Source: Ruminococcus sp. JC304 (GTDB lineage: Bacteria > Bacillota > Clostridia > Lachnospirales > Lachnospiraceae). Taken from it: DNA of 64,000 nucleotides. Below the pieces are notes generated by a model that saw nothing but the letters and a program-made list of their open reading frames with translations, made no database searches and was not told where the DNA came from. Shown one piece after another: positions 41,474 to 50,680 of the stretch (its first letter is position 1; every line of letters starts with the position of its first letter). Location of the stretch: contig HE978651.1 of assembly GCA_000285855.2 (NCBI GenBank), positions 50,442-114,441 on the forward strand, written 5' to 3'. The position numbers and the translations under genes were made by a program.

Positions 41474-43207
41474 ATGGCTTGGGTTAAGTTTGTGCATGAA
41501 GGGATTGAGATAGAAGTGAATGCCGGGATGTCTGTACTGGAAGCGGAGATTCAGGCGGGCCTGAGGCCGGATGCGCCTTGTGGCGGTTTGGGGAAATGTG
41601 GGAAGTGTCTGGTTAAGATGAATGGTGAAGTTGTTAAGGCCTGTCAGATGCAGATTGGTGAAGGCGAGATTTGTGTAGTGGAGACATTGGACGGGGCTGG
41701 CAATGAGAAGATTTTGACGGATGGATTTAACAGAGAAGTTGTGTTAGAACCGGGATTAAAGATGGCACAGGTCAAGCTGGAGAAGGCGAAAACCGGGGAG
41801 AAGCGGTCAGACTGGCAGAGGCTGTTGGATACGCTGGCAGAGGCAGATGGCGAGGTTGAGCCGGAGCAGATGGAGGTAGATCTGAAGCTGGCGGGTGAAT
41901 TGTATGGGATGCGCAGGGATTCTGATGAATGGTATGTGATTTATAGTAGACGGCGGATTCTGGAAATGAGGAAAGAAACTGGTCGGAGGTGTCTGGCAGC
42001 GTTTGATATTGGGACGACTACCATCGTAGGGTATTTGTTGGATGGTGCGGATGGGAGGACTTTGGCAGTTGAGAGCAGGATGAATCCCCAGGCGCAGTAT
42101 GGTGCGGATGTGATCATGAGGGCAAATTATGGGCTGGAACATGGAACAGAAGCTTTGAGTATGTGTGTCCGGGAAGAGGTTAATGAGATGCTGGGAAGTC
42201 TGGCGGAGGATGCAGGGATAAGGAGAGAGGACGTTTTTCAGGTGTGTATTGTGGGAAATACCTGCATGCATCATCTGTTTCTGGGGATTTCTCCGGCTTC
42301 TCTGGTGCATGCGCCCTATACTCCGGCTGTGAGTGAGAGACTGGTACTGAATGCGGGAGATTATGGTCTGTCTGTACAGGAACATGCAGAGCTGATCATG
42401 CTTCCGGATATTGCAGGATATGTGGGGGCAGATACCTGTGGATGTTTGCTGGCGATCAGACAGGATCTGAGGGAGGAGATTTCTCTGATGATCGATATCG
42501 GAACAAATGGGGAGATGGTTCTGGGAAACAGGGAGCGGATGGTGACCTGTTCTACTGCGGCCGGACCTGCTTTTGAAGGTGCGAAGATTGAATGTGGAAT
42601 GCGTGGCGCGGATGGGGCTGTGGATCATGTGAAGTACGAGGAGGGGAAGTGGAGTTATACAACTGTTGGAAATAAGCCGGCGGTTGGTTTGTGTGGTTCT
42701 GGATTGATCGATCTGGTGGCAGGGCTTCTGGATGCTGGAATTCTGGATGAGAATGGTGTGCTGAGAAGCGGACAGGAGAAGCAAGGTGTGTTTATTCTGA
42801 TACCTCCGGAGCAGTCCGGAAATGAAAGAGGGATTTACCTGACTCAGAAGGACATTGGAGAAGTACAGCTTGCCAAGGCTGCTATAGCAGCAGGGATTCG
42901 GATGCTTATGGAGAAGCTTGGGATTACAGAAGATGAAATCAGTTCGGTATATATTGCAGGTGCTTTTGGCAACTATATGGATCCGGTCAGTGCAGGGAAG
43001 ATCAGTTTGCTTCCGGCGACGCTTGTGAAGAAAGTGAAGCCAGTGGGAAATGCTGCTGGTGAGGGTGCGAAGATTGCGCTTGTGAATGAGAAGGAAATGC
43101 TGGAGATGGATGAGCTGGTGAGAAAGACTGAATTCATAGAGCTGGCTGCTTCGGCTGATTTTCAGGATTATTTTATCGATGAACTGGGGTTTGAGATAGG
43201 TGAATGA
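41474..43207 (+). CDS. Reductive activator of corrinoid enzymes (RACE, DUF4445/ASKHA)
   Basis: A 577-residue iron-sulfur ATPase. An N-terminal 2Fe-2S ferredoxin domain (1-90) has C-x5-C-x2-C in APCGGLGKCGKCLV and a fourth Cys in VKACQM. A linker follows, then the ASKHA nucleotide-binding domain (about 175-577) with AAFDIGTTTIVGYLLDG, GNTCMHHLFLGI, LMIDIGTNGEMVLG and YIAGAFGNYMDP. It reduces inactive Co(II) corrinoid to Co(I) using ATP. ATG 41474 has GGGAGG 5 bases upstream; the open frame to 41369 lacks a site. Third positions look more G-rich than in the three genes before it. Confidence 0.93.
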   Translation: MAWVKFVHEGIEIEVNAGMSVLEAEIQAGLRPDAPCGGLGKCGKCLVKMNGEVVKACQMQIGEGEICVVETLDGAGNEKILTDGFNREVVLEPGLKMAQVKLEKAKTGEKRSDWQRLLDTLAEADGEVEPEQMEVDLKLAGELYGMRRDSDEWYVIYSRRRILEMRKETGRRCLAAFDIGTTTIVGYLLDGADGRTLAVESRMNPQAQYGADVIMRANYGLEHGTEALSMCVREEVNEMLGSLAEDAGIRREDVFQVCIVGNTCMHHLFLGISPASLVHAPYTPAVSERLVLNAGDYGLSVQEHAELIMLPDIAGYVGADTCGCLLAIRQDLREEISLMIDIGTNGEMVLGNRERMVTCSTAAGPAFEGAKIECGMRGADGAVDHVKYEEGKWSYTTVGNKPAVGLCGSGLIDLVAGLLDAGILDENGVLRSGQEKQGVFILIPPEQSGNERGIYLTQKDIGEVQLAKAAIAAGIRMLMEKLGITEDEISSVYIAGAFGNYMDPVSAGKISLLPATLVKKVKPVGNAAGEGAKIALVNEKEMLEMDELVRKTEFIELAASADFQDYFIDELGFEIGE

Positions 43208-43265
43208 TTTTGCCTGACGAGAATGGATATAGATTATATAAGAGTTCACGAAAGGGGATTAGATT

Positions 43266-43802
43266 ATGGACATTAGAAAATTAGAAAAAATGGGAATGGA
43301 GCAGGGGTTTTCATATGTGGCATTGTTGGATTGTGATACGATTGAGCTGAAGCCGGAGGTGCGGCAGATGTGTGCTTCGGGCAGTTGTCATAAATATGAT
43401 AAATGCTGGAGCTGTCCTCCGGGCTGCGGTTCCCTGGAGGAATGTGAGGCCAGGGTCCGGCAGTATAAAAATGGTATTATTGTTCAGACAGTGGGAAAAT
43501 TGGAGGATGCCCTGGATGGCGAAGGCATGATGGAAACAGAGGCCAGGCATAAGGAGTATTTTTCAGAGTTTGAGAAGAAGTTAAGGGAAATATATCCGGA
43601 TATGTTGGCAATCGGTGCCGGATGCTGTACCAAATGTAAGGTCTGTACCTATCCGGATGCTCCCTGTAGATTTCCCAAGCAGGCTTTTTCATCCATGGAA
43701 GCCTATGGAATGCTGGTGACCCAGATCTGTCAGGCAAATGGGCTGAAATATTACTATGGAGATTGTACTATTTCCTACACCAGCTGTTATCTTCTGGAAT
43801 AA
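43266..43802 (+). CDS. DUF2284 cysteine-rich metal-binding protein
   Basis: A 178-residue protein with about 14 cysteines. CxxCPPGCG in CWSCPPGCGSLEEC, GAGCCTKCKVCTYPDAPCRFP and YGDCTISYTSCYLL are signatures of DUF2284. The pattern suggests iron-sulfur or other metal binding. DUF2284 genes often accompany corrinoid methyltransferase clusters, so a role in electron supply, metal handling or sensing is possible, but none is established. GAAAGGGG precedes the ATG. Confidence 0.85.
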   Translation: MDIRKLEKMGMEQGFSYVALLDCDTIELKPEVRQMCASGSCHKYDKCWSCPPGCGSLEECEARVRQYKNGIIVQTVGKLEDALDGEGMMETEARHKEYFSEFEKKLREIYPDMLAIGAGCCTKCKVCTYPDAPCRFPKQAFSSMEAYGMLVTQICQANGLKYYYGDCTISYTSCYLLE

Positions 43803-43805
43803 AGG

Positions 43806-43856
43806 AACGGTGTAGAGCTACGTAGCGAAGGGGATTGCGAATATCCGTTTGACTTG
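43806..43856. repeat. Dispersed structured repeat, copy C
   Basis: CGGTGTAGAGCTACGTAGCG then AAGGGGATTGCGAATATCCG and TTTGACT. It corresponds to the 3' half of copies A and B; the opening T-run and AACTGC hairpin are missing. Confidence 0.75.
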
Positions 43857-43949
43857 TAAAAAGCAGGTGGTTGTGATAAAATTAGAGAAAATCCTTCGCC
43901 GCAGGGCGGAGGTATTTTTGCAAGAAGAATTAGAGGCAGGCTTGATCAT

Positions 43950-44585
43950 ATGACAATACTTGAGCAGATACAAAATGCCATCGAAGAGGGATGTCCGGGT
44001 GAAACAGAGAAGCTGGTTCGCGAAGCGGTGAATCAGCATATTTCTGCTGCTCGGATTGTGGAAGAAGCCATGACTCCGGCAATGAGAACAGTGGGAGAAA
44101 ATTACAGATCCAAGGGTGCAGACATTATTCGGATACTTGCTGCAGCCCGGAGCGTGCGTAAGGGCTTTGAGCTTCTGGAAGAGCAGGATGGGCAGCTTAA
44201 CAGGAGAAATATCGGAACTGTAATACTGGGAACGGTGGAGGGAGACCTTCATGATGTGGGCAAGAACCTGGTGGCAGTTATGTTTCGTAGTGCGGGCTTT
44301 AAGGTGATTGATCTGGGAGTAGACATTTCCGAAAAACAGTTTCTGCGTGCTGTGAAGGAGAATCCGGATGTGTCCATCGTCTGTATTTCCTCTCTGCTGA
44401 GTACCTCCATCCCGGAAATGGAACAGGTGGTGAAATCCCTGAAACGCAGTAAAGATCAGCGTAAATTTAAAATTATGGTCGGAGGCGGTGCAGTGACCAG
44501 GCAGCTGGCGAAGGATATGGGCGCAGATGCCTATACGGAAAACTGCATTGAGGCAGTGGAGGTTGCCAAGACGTTTGTTGTGTAA
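43950..44585 (+). CDS. Corrinoid protein (copy 2)
   Basis: A 211-residue methyl carrier of the same family as the gene at 40628 but clearly diverged. Cap domain 1-85, then GTVEGDLHDVGKNLVAVMF with the cobalt-ligating His, VCISSLLSTSIPEME and IMVGGGAVTRQLAKDMGADAY. No second methyltransferase gene lies beside it, so it may serve the same component I with another partner, or substrates handled by an enzyme elsewhere. A hairpin followed by ATTTTT (about 43890-43918) lies in its leader. The regulator gene starts 13 bases after its stop. Confidence 0.93.
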   Translation: MTILEQIQNAIEEGCPGETEKLVREAVNQHISAARIVEEAMTPAMRTVGENYRSKGADIIRILAAARSVRKGFELLEEQDGQLNRRNIGTVILGTVEGDLHDVGKNLVAVMFRSAGFKVIDLGVDISEKQFLRAVKENPDVSIVCISSLLSTSIPEMEQVVKSLKRSKDQRKFKIMVGGGAVTRQLAKDMGADAYTENCIEAVEVAKTFVV

Positions 44586-44598
44586 GGAGGATGGAGAC

Positions 44599-46065
44599 TT
44601 GCGGCTCTCATCAGTTTACTTGTACGAAAAAATAAAGAAAAGATATAAAATTCTGAAAAAGGGAAATTTATCCGGCACAGACGGATATCTGCGCCCTTTT
44701 TTGTATTTGGAGAAAAAAATTGTTCAAAAGAAACATATATATATAATTCAGGGAGAGCATATTGCTGATCTGGTGCAGAGGGCATCAGATACAAAGGAAA
44801 CATTCTGGATCATAAGCAGAAAATCCGGCACTGATAAGCCACAGATATCTGAGAAACTTCCGGATACCTTGGTATATGTGGAAATAGTCCTGGAAGGAAC
44901 GGAAGAAATTTATGAATTTATGAATGATCTTCAGGAAATCTTTGATGCTGCAGATAAGTGGGAGCGGAAAATCCACAATTTGATGGTAGAACATGCAGGG
45001 ATGGAGTCGCTTTTGAAGGTAACTTCGGAATTTCTGCAAAATTCTCTTAGTGTAAAGGGATTGGATTTTGTGTCATCATCGGAAGCAGGAGGAGAACGGC
45101 TGTCATCCGAAATATATACAGAGCACTGGGATCCTGTCAGCGGATGCCGTTCTATAAGCAGAAATCTTCTAGTAGATGAAAAAGTAACACACAAGCTGAT
45201 CCTGACGGAAACGCAGACAGAGATCACCCAGGGAGTTTTCTGTGTGCTGGATAATCTCACAGATAAGCTGGAATTTCTGTTGGCCCAGGAAGAGGAGACA
45301 AATCCGGATGAGGATATGGAACAGATTTTTATCCGGCTTCTCTCGGACCGTACAGCAGACTATATGCAGGTCAGCAGACAGCTTGGGGAACTGGGATGGG
45401 GTGGGAATCATGAATACATGTGCCTGGTTTTACAGATTACCTATCTGAATCAGCAGAATCTTTCCACAAAGGCTGTTTTTCGTTATATTAAGAAGAAGTT
45501 TGAAGATTCTGTATGCTTTCTGTATCAGAATGAGATCGTGGTATTTTTTAACCTTACCAGGCTGGAGATGGATCAGGAGAAAATTTCCGGCAAATTGATC
45601 TATTTTATCAGGGATACCTATCTGAAGGCCGGTTACAGCAGAGTGATGACCGGACATATGAATCTGCGGAGACAGTATATACAGGCAAAAACAGCCCTGG
45701 ATGTAGGCAGCCGTAAAAAGCCATATCTGTGGATCCATTATTTTAATCAGGTAGCCTTGACCTATATTCTGGAACAGACAACCAGGAGGCTGCCGGGAAA
45801 TATGATCTGCCATGAAGGACTTCTGGATTTAAAGGAGCAGGATGAAAAAAATCAGACCCAGTATCTGGAAACCCTCCGGGTATATCTGGAACAGCATCTC
45901 AGTGCCACCCAGGCTGCCCGGGAGCTGTTTATACACAGGAGTACCTTTCTCTACAGACTGGACAGGATCAGGGAAATTCTCCAGTCAGATTTGGATGACC
46001 CAGAGGAAATTTTCTATCTGGAGCTGTCCTTCCGGCTGCTGGAACAGGAAAATGAAAAGGAATAG
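44599..46065 (+). CDS. PucR/CdaR-family transcriptional regulator
   Basis: A 488-residue regulator. The start is taken as TTG 44599 because AAGGAGG lies 8 bases upstream; the frame is open from 44527 inside the corrinoid gene. The C-terminal 60 residues hold the PucR helix-turn-helix (YLEQHLSATQAARELFIHRS, then TFLYRLDRI). The middle resembles a GGDEF-like CdaR domain, and the N-terminal 250 residues are an unassigned sensory region. It is coupled to the second corrinoid protein and is the likely regulator of this cluster, perhaps sensing the methyl donor. This role is inferred from position only. Confidence 0.82.
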   Translation: MRLSSVYLYEKIKKRYKILKKGNLSGTDGYLRPFLYLEKKIVQKKHIYIIQGEHIADLVQRASDTKETFWIISRKSGTDKPQISEKLPDTLVYVEIVLEGTEEIYEFMNDLQEIFDAADKWERKIHNLMVEHAGMESLLKVTSEFLQNSLSVKGLDFVSSSEAGGERLSSEIYTEHWDPVSGCRSISRNLLVDEKVTHKLILTETQTEITQGVFCVLDNLTDKLEFLLAQEEETNPDEDMEQIFIRLLSDRTADYMQVSRQLGELGWGGNHEYMCLVLQITYLNQQNLSTKAVFRYIKKKFEDSVCFLYQNEIVVFFNLTRLEMDQEKISGKLIYFIRDTYLKAGYSRVMTGHMNLRRQYIQAKTALDVGSRKKPYLWIHYFNQVALTYILEQTTRRLPGNMICHEGLLDLKEQDEKNQTQYLETLRVYLEQHLSATQAARELFIHRSTFLYRLDRIREILQSDLDDPEEIFYLELSFRLLEQENEKE

Positions 46066-46102
46066 GATTGGGATTGTCTTACATGGGTTCTGGTGATTTT
46101 TA

Positions 46103-46131
46103 TTGCTGATTTGAACAAATTATGGTATAGT
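46103..46131 (+). promoter_or_regulatory. Promoter of the phosphoglucomutase gene
   Basis: TTGCTG (46103-46108), a 17-base spacer and TATAGT (46126-46131). Confidence 0.6.
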
Positions 46132-46192
46132 GAAGATATCTTATGTAATATACACAAAAAATAATAAAAAAATAAGGGCAGGAGTGGTCAAA

Positions 46193-47875
46193 ATGTATCA
46201 GGAAGAATACAAACGCTGGTTGGCAGCAGATCTGCAGGATGCGGATCTTAATCCGGAATTATCCAAAATCGAAGGAAATGACGAAGAGATCAAGGATCGT
46301 TTCGCAGTAGCACTGAAATTCGGAACAGCCGGACTTCGCGGAGTTCTTGGAGCAGGCACTAACCGTATGAATATTTATGTAGTCCGCCAGGCAACACAGG
46401 GACTTGCAAACTGGGTAAAAACACAGGGCGGCAATCAGACAGTAGCCATCAGCTATGACAGCCGTCTCAAAAGTGATGTATTTGCAAAAACAGCAGCAGG
46501 CGTACTGGCGGCAAATGATATCAATGTCAGAATTTATGACGCACTGATGCCTGTACCTGCACTTTCCTTTGCAACACGTTACTATGAATGCAATGCAGGT
46601 ATTATGGTAACAGCATCCCACAACCCGGCTAAGTACAACGGATACAAAGCATACGGTCCTGACGGATGCCAGATGACAGACGATGCAGCTGCCATTGTAT
46701 ATGAAGAGATCCAGAAAACAGACGTACTTACAGGTGCCAAATATATGTCCTTCGCAGAAGGTGTAGAAGAAGGGAAAATCCGTTTCGTAGGAGATGACTG
46801 CAAGCAGGCTCTCTATGAAGCTATCGAATCTCGCCAGGTTCGTCCGGGTCTCTGCAAGACAGCAGGACTGAAACTGGTTTACAGCCCGTTAAACGGATCA
46901 GGACTTGTACCTGTAACTCAGGTATTAAAGGACATCGGAATCACAGATATTACCATCGTTCCGGAACAGGAATATCCAAACGGATACTTCACAACCTGCA
47001 GTTATCCGAACCCGGAAATCTTTGCAGCTCTGGAGCTTGGATTAAATCTTGCAAAAGAAACAGGTGCAGACTTAATGCTTGCAACTGACCCGGATGCAGA
47101 CCGTGTTGGTATCGCAATGAAATGCCCGGATGGTTCCTATGAGCTGGTAACAGGTAATGAGGTAGGTGTACTCCTTCTTGATTATATCTGTGCAGGCCGC
47201 ATTGAAAAAGGCACAATGCCAAAGAATCCGGTAGCAGTGAAATCCATTGTTTCCACACCACTTGCAGATGCAGTGGCAGAGCACTATGGAGTAGAACTCA
47301 GAAGCGTACTTACAGGATTCAAGTGGATCGGCGATCAGATCGCACAGCTTGAAGCAGCAGATGAAGTAGACAGATTTATCTTCGGATTTGAAGAGAGCTA
47401 CGGATACCTTGCAGGACCATATGTACGTGACAAAGATGCTGTCATCGGATCTATGTTGATCTGTGAAATGGCTGCATATTACAGAAGCATCGGAAGTTCC
47501 CTGAAACAGAGAATGGAAGAGATCTATGCACAGTACGGACGTTACTTGAACAAAGTAGACAGCTTTGAATTCCCGGGATTAAGCGGAATGGATAAGATGT
47601 CAGCTCTGATGCAGGGACTTCGCGATAAACCTCTCACAGAGATCGCAGGCCATGCCATCGTAAAAGTAACAGATTACCAGAAACCGGAAGAAACAGGACT
47701 TCCTGCAGCAAATGTATTGATCTACAAGCTGGACAACGGTGAGACAGTAGTTGTCCGCCCATCCGGAACAGAGCCAAAGATCAAGATCTATTACACAACT
47801 CTCGGCAAGAACCTGGAAGAGGCAGAAGCTGAGAAAGAGAAGCTTGCAGAAGCATTAAAACCGATCATGGCATAA
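46193..47875 (+). CDS. Phosphoglucomutase/phosphomannomutase
   Basis: A 560-residue alpha-D-phosphohexomutase that interconverts glucose 1-phosphate and glucose 6-phosphate. Motifs: FGTAGLRGVLGAGTNRMN, active-site S142 in VTASHNPAKYNG, metal loop DPDADRVGI, sugar loop FGFEESYGYL and phosphate loop RPSGTEPKIKIY. The frame extends to 46130, but ATG 46193 has AGGAG 8 bases upstream and starts MYQEEYKRWL. It links glycogen phosphorylase (downstream at 56730) to glycolysis. Codon choice looks strongly biased, as in highly expressed genes. Confidence 0.95.
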   Translation: MYQEEYKRWLAADLQDADLNPELSKIEGNDEEIKDRFAVALKFGTAGLRGVLGAGTNRMNIYVVRQATQGLANWVKTQGGNQTVAISYDSRLKSDVFAKTAAGVLAANDINVRIYDALMPVPALSFATRYYECNAGIMVTASHNPAKYNGYKAYGPDGCQMTDDAAAIVYEEIQKTDVLTGAKYMSFAEGVEEGKIRFVGDDCKQALYEAIESRQVRPGLCKTAGLKLVYSPLNGSGLVPVTQVLKDIGITDITIVPEQEYPNGYFTTCSYPNPEIFAALELGLNLAKETGADLMLATDPDADRVGIAMKCPDGSYELVTGNEVGVLLLDYICAGRIEKGTMPKNPVAVKSIVSTPLADAVAEHYGVELRSVLTGFKWIGDQIAQLEAADEVDRFIFGFEESYGYLAGPYVRDKDAVIGSMLICEMAAYYRSIGSSLKQRMEEIYAQYGRYLNKVDSFEFPGLSGMDKMSALMQGLRDKPLTEIAGHAIVKVTDYQKPEETGLPAANVLIYKLDNGETVVVRPSGTEPKIKIYYTTLGKNLEEAEAEKEKLAEALKPIMA

Positions 47876-47888
47876 GTGAATAAAAATA

Positions 47889-47936
47889 AAGAAAACGAGA
47901 AGGCTGTGCTCATATGGGCATGGCTTTCTTTTTTGT
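47889..47936 (+). terminator. Terminator after phosphoglucomutase
   Basis: GAGAAGGCTGTGCTC pairs imperfectly with GGGCATGGCTTTCTT, followed by TTTT. Confidence 0.7.
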
Positions 47937-47966
47937 CTCAGGGAGAGCGAAACCCACAGATTGTTT

Positions 47967-47995
47967 TTGACTTCACCAACAGGTTTTGCTAAAAT
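47967..47995 (+). promoter_or_regulatory. Promoter of the DUF1292 gene
   Basis: TTGACT (47967-47972), a 17-base spacer and TAAAAT (47990-47995). The leader is about 85 bases. Confidence 0.65.
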
Positions 47996-48088
47996 GTGGG
48001 ATAGCAACACCGGAAATGACAGGAGCGTTAGGAGCTGCTTTGGGGCGGCGCAATTATTATTAATTTTTATAAAGGAAAAGAGGAAAAA

Positions 48089-48385
48089 ATGAGCGAGAAT
48101 AAAGAAGAAATAAAAACAGAAATTTCTGCAGACAATACAGCATCAGAATACGAAGTGATCAATATCCCCATCTCTGATGGAACAGAACGGGAATTTGCCA
48201 TTATGGATACCTTTGAAGTGGAAGGCCAGAACTATATGGCAGTATCTCTGATCGAAGGAGATGAGATCCAGGAAGGTGTTTATATTTACCGTTACCAGAA
48301 TGCAGAAGACGGAGATGTGATCGTGGAGAAGATCACTGCACCTGCAGAGTATAAGAAAGTTTCCAAAGCATATGAACAGATGTAG
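48089..48385 (+). CDS. DUF1292 family protein
   Basis: A 98-residue acidic protein (EREFAIMDTFEVEGQNYMAV; EGVYIYRYQ) matching the small DUF1292 family common in Firmicutes. Function unknown. AAAGAGGAA precedes the ATG. It has its own promoter and stands alone between phosphoglucomutase and the DUF362 gene; in other Firmicutes the family often lies near ruvX or mltG, which are not here. Confidence 0.85.
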   Translation: MSENKEEIKTEISADNTASEYEVINIPISDGTEREFAIMDTFEVEGQNYMAVSLIEGDEIQEGVYIYRYQNAEDGDVIVEKITAPAEYKKVSKAYEQM

Positions 48386-48526
48386 TTAGTGAGAACAAAG
48401 GGAACAGTAACCGGATGAAAGAGATTTCTGAAAAAATGTGATGGTATGAATTTCATAATTGACAGACATGTGATATGATAAATAAATAATAAGATTGAGA
48501 TCATAATTAGCAGGAGGGAATGACAG

Positions 48527-49651
48527 ATGGAAAAATCAACAGTTTATTTTACGGATTTTAGATGCCCGGTTGGCACCAGCCAGATTGACAAGCTGAAAAA
48601 GCTTTGTATTGCGGCCGGAATCAGGAATATTGATATGGAAGGCAAGTTTGTAGCGATCAAGATGCATTTTGGTGAGCTGGGAAATCTGGCTTTCCTTCGT
48701 CCGAACTATGCAAAGGCAGTGGCAGATCTGTGCAAAGAGCAGGGCGGACTGCCCTTTCTGACAGACTGCAATACTCTGTATCCGGGCAGCAGAAAAAATG
48801 CACTGGAGCATCTGGACTGTGCAAATCTGAATGGCTTTAATACCATCACAACAGGCTGCCAGATCATTATCGGTGATGGACTTCGCGGAACAGACGAGGT
48901 AGAGGTGCCGGTGGCAAACGGAGAATACTGTGAGACAGCCCTGATCGGACGTGCCATTATGGATGCGGATATTTTTATCAGCCTTACACACTTCAAGGGA
49001 CATGAGGCTACCGGATTTGGCGGAACCATCAAGAATATCGGAATGGGCTGCGGAAGCCGTGCAGGCAAAATGAAACAGCATGCCAGCGGTAAACCGGCTA
49101 TCAATGAAGATCTTTGCCGAGGATGCCGCCGCTGCGCAAAGGAATGCGGAAGTGATGCCATTACATATCAGGATAAGAAGGCAGTGATCGATTACGATAA
49201 GTGCAAAGGCTGCGGACGCTGTATCGGTGCATGTAATTATGATGCAGTTTATAATCCTAACAGTGATGCCAATGAGCTTCTGGACAGAAAAATGGCAGAA
49301 TATGCACAGGCAGTCTGTCATGATCGTCCCTGCTTCCATATTTCATTGGTACAGGATGTGAGCCCGAACTGTGACTGCCATGGAGAAAATGATGCACCAA
49401 TTCTTCCAAATATCGGAATGTTTGCAAGCTTTGACCCTATCGCGTTGGATCAGGCCTGTGCAGATGCCTGTCTGAAGGCAAAACCACTGGATAACAGTCA
49501 GCTTGGAGATCATCTGGCAGAGCCGGGATGGCACTGTCACCACGACCACTTCAAAGACTCCAATCCTAATATTGAGTGGAAAGCAACCCTGGATCAGGGA
49601 GAAAAAATTGGCCTTGGAAGCCGTGAATATGAATTAAAGATTTTAAAATAA
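48527..49651 (+). CDS. DUF362 protein with two 4Fe-4S clusters
   Basis: A 374-residue iron-sulfur protein. The DUF362 domain (about 5-180 and 270-374) includes VAIKMHFGELGN, FLTDCNTLYPGSR and LTHFKGHEATGFGGTIKNIGMG. A ferredoxin insert (about 190-245) has CRGCRRCAKECG and CKGCGRCIGAC, each with the C-x2-C-x2-C-x3-C spacing. Function unknown; likely cytoplasmic electron transfer. AGGAGGG lies 8 bases before the ATG. Its promoter is unclear: TTGACA occurs near 48460 but the -10 is ambiguous. Confidence 0.9.
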   Translation: MEKSTVYFTDFRCPVGTSQIDKLKKLCIAAGIRNIDMEGKFVAIKMHFGELGNLAFLRPNYAKAVADLCKEQGGLPFLTDCNTLYPGSRKNALEHLDCANLNGFNTITTGCQIIIGDGLRGTDEVEVPVANGEYCETALIGRAIMDADIFISLTHFKGHEATGFGGTIKNIGMGCGSRAGKMKQHASGKPAINEDLCRGCRRCAKECGSDAITYQDKKAVIDYDKCKGCGRCIGACNYDAVYNPNSDANELLDRKMAEYAQAVCHDRPCFHISLVQDVSPNCDCHGENDAPILPNIGMFASFDPIALDQACADACLKAKPLDNSQLGDHLAEPGWHCHHDHFKDSNPNIEWKATLDQGEKIGLGSREYELKILK

Positions 49652-49707
49652 AGAACTTAAAATAAAAATCCAGGATTTACAACAGATGATCCGGAAAGAG
49701 AGTGATT

Positions 49708-50658
49708 ATGGAAAAAAGAAAAATCATTATGGATTGCGATCCCGGTGTAGATGATGCTATAGCGTTGGCCTATGCAGCTGCCCATCCGGAAGCCTTTGAG
49801 CTTCTGGCAGTAACCTCTGTAACAGGAAATCAGACAATAGACAAGGTGACAAGGAATGCACTGGATCTGGTATCCCTTTACAGGCTTTCTATTCCTGTGG
49901 CAAGAGGGGCAGAAACTCCCCTGCTGAGAGATCCGCAGCCGGCATCTGACTTTCACGGTGCCAATGGTCTGGGAAACGTGGAAATCCCCAGATCTCAGGA
50001 GGATGTAGTAGAGGAAAGTGCAGCCTTTTTTATGAAAAAGCTTATTTCAGAGCTTCCTGAAGGTGAGAAGATTACACTGATCTGTACAGCGCCTCTCACC
50101 AATGTAGCATTGCTTCTCAAGGTATTTCCTGAGGTAAAGGAGAAAATCCAGGAGATTCTGCTTATGGGTGGAGCTGTAGCAGGAGGAAATGTAACTGCTT
50201 CTGCAGAGTTCAATATTTATGAAGATCCGGAATCTGCCAGAATCGTATTCCGTTCAGGAATCCCTGTGGTAATGTGCGGTCTGGATGCTACTGAGAAATG
50301 TGCACTGACAGCTTCCCAGATAGAGAAAATGTGCCAGTCCAATAACAGGATCGCCAGATTCTGCGGGGATATGGCAGGCTATAGTCTGGCAAACGGCAAC
50401 AAATACAGAGGAAATGTAAGTATTCATGATGCTGTGCCTTTTATGTATCTGACCCATCCGGAGCTTTTTGTGGCAAAGAAGGCAGTGTTGGATGTGGAAT
50501 GCTCTGACTGTGCATCCAGAGGCAGAACTATCTGTGATTTCCGCTGGTGGCAGCATGAGGAAAGTGAAGAGAATGTGGTACTCATGGATGCAGACGGAGC
50601 TAGATTCCAGGAATATCTGATAGAGGCTATTTATGAGTTAGGAGAGAAGCTGCAGTGA
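49708..50658 (+). CDS. Inosine/uridine-preferring nucleoside hydrolase
   Basis: A 316-residue enzyme that splits nucleosides into base and ribose. The calcium-binding N-terminal motif DCDPGVDDAIAL (residues 9-20), the loop ILLMGGAVAGGNVTASAEFN, and the C-terminal active-site NVSIHDAVPFMYL are all present. ATG 49708 is preferred; an earlier GTG lies two codons upstream. It is co-directional with the DUF362 gene (56-base gap) and the exonuclease gene (22-base gap). Confidence 0.93.
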   Translation: MEKRKIIMDCDPGVDDAIALAYAAAHPEAFELLAVTSVTGNQTIDKVTRNALDLVSLYRLSIPVARGAETPLLRDPQPASDFHGANGLGNVEIPRSQEDVVEESAAFFMKKLISELPEGEKITLICTAPLTNVALLLKVFPEVKEKIQEILLMGGAVAGGNVTASAEFNIYEDPESARIVFRSGIPVVMCGLDATEKCALTASQIEKMCQSNNRIARFCGDMAGYSLANGNKYRGNVSIHDAVPFMYLTHPELFVAKKAVLDVECSDCASRGRTICDFRWWQHEESEENVVLMDADGARFQEYLIEAIYELGEKLQ

Positions 50659-50680
50659 AAAAACTGCAGGGAATGATTGC

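Noticed and set aside
41807-43249. A 480-codon open frame on the minus strand, opposite the activase
   Set aside because: Antisense to a well-conserved protein; its composition (His, Ser, Arg, Gln rich) reflects the G-rich codons on the other strand.
48016-48063. A 15-codon frame (MTGALGAALGRRNYY) in the leader of the DUF1292 gene
   Set aside because: No ribosome site and no resemblance to a known leader peptide.
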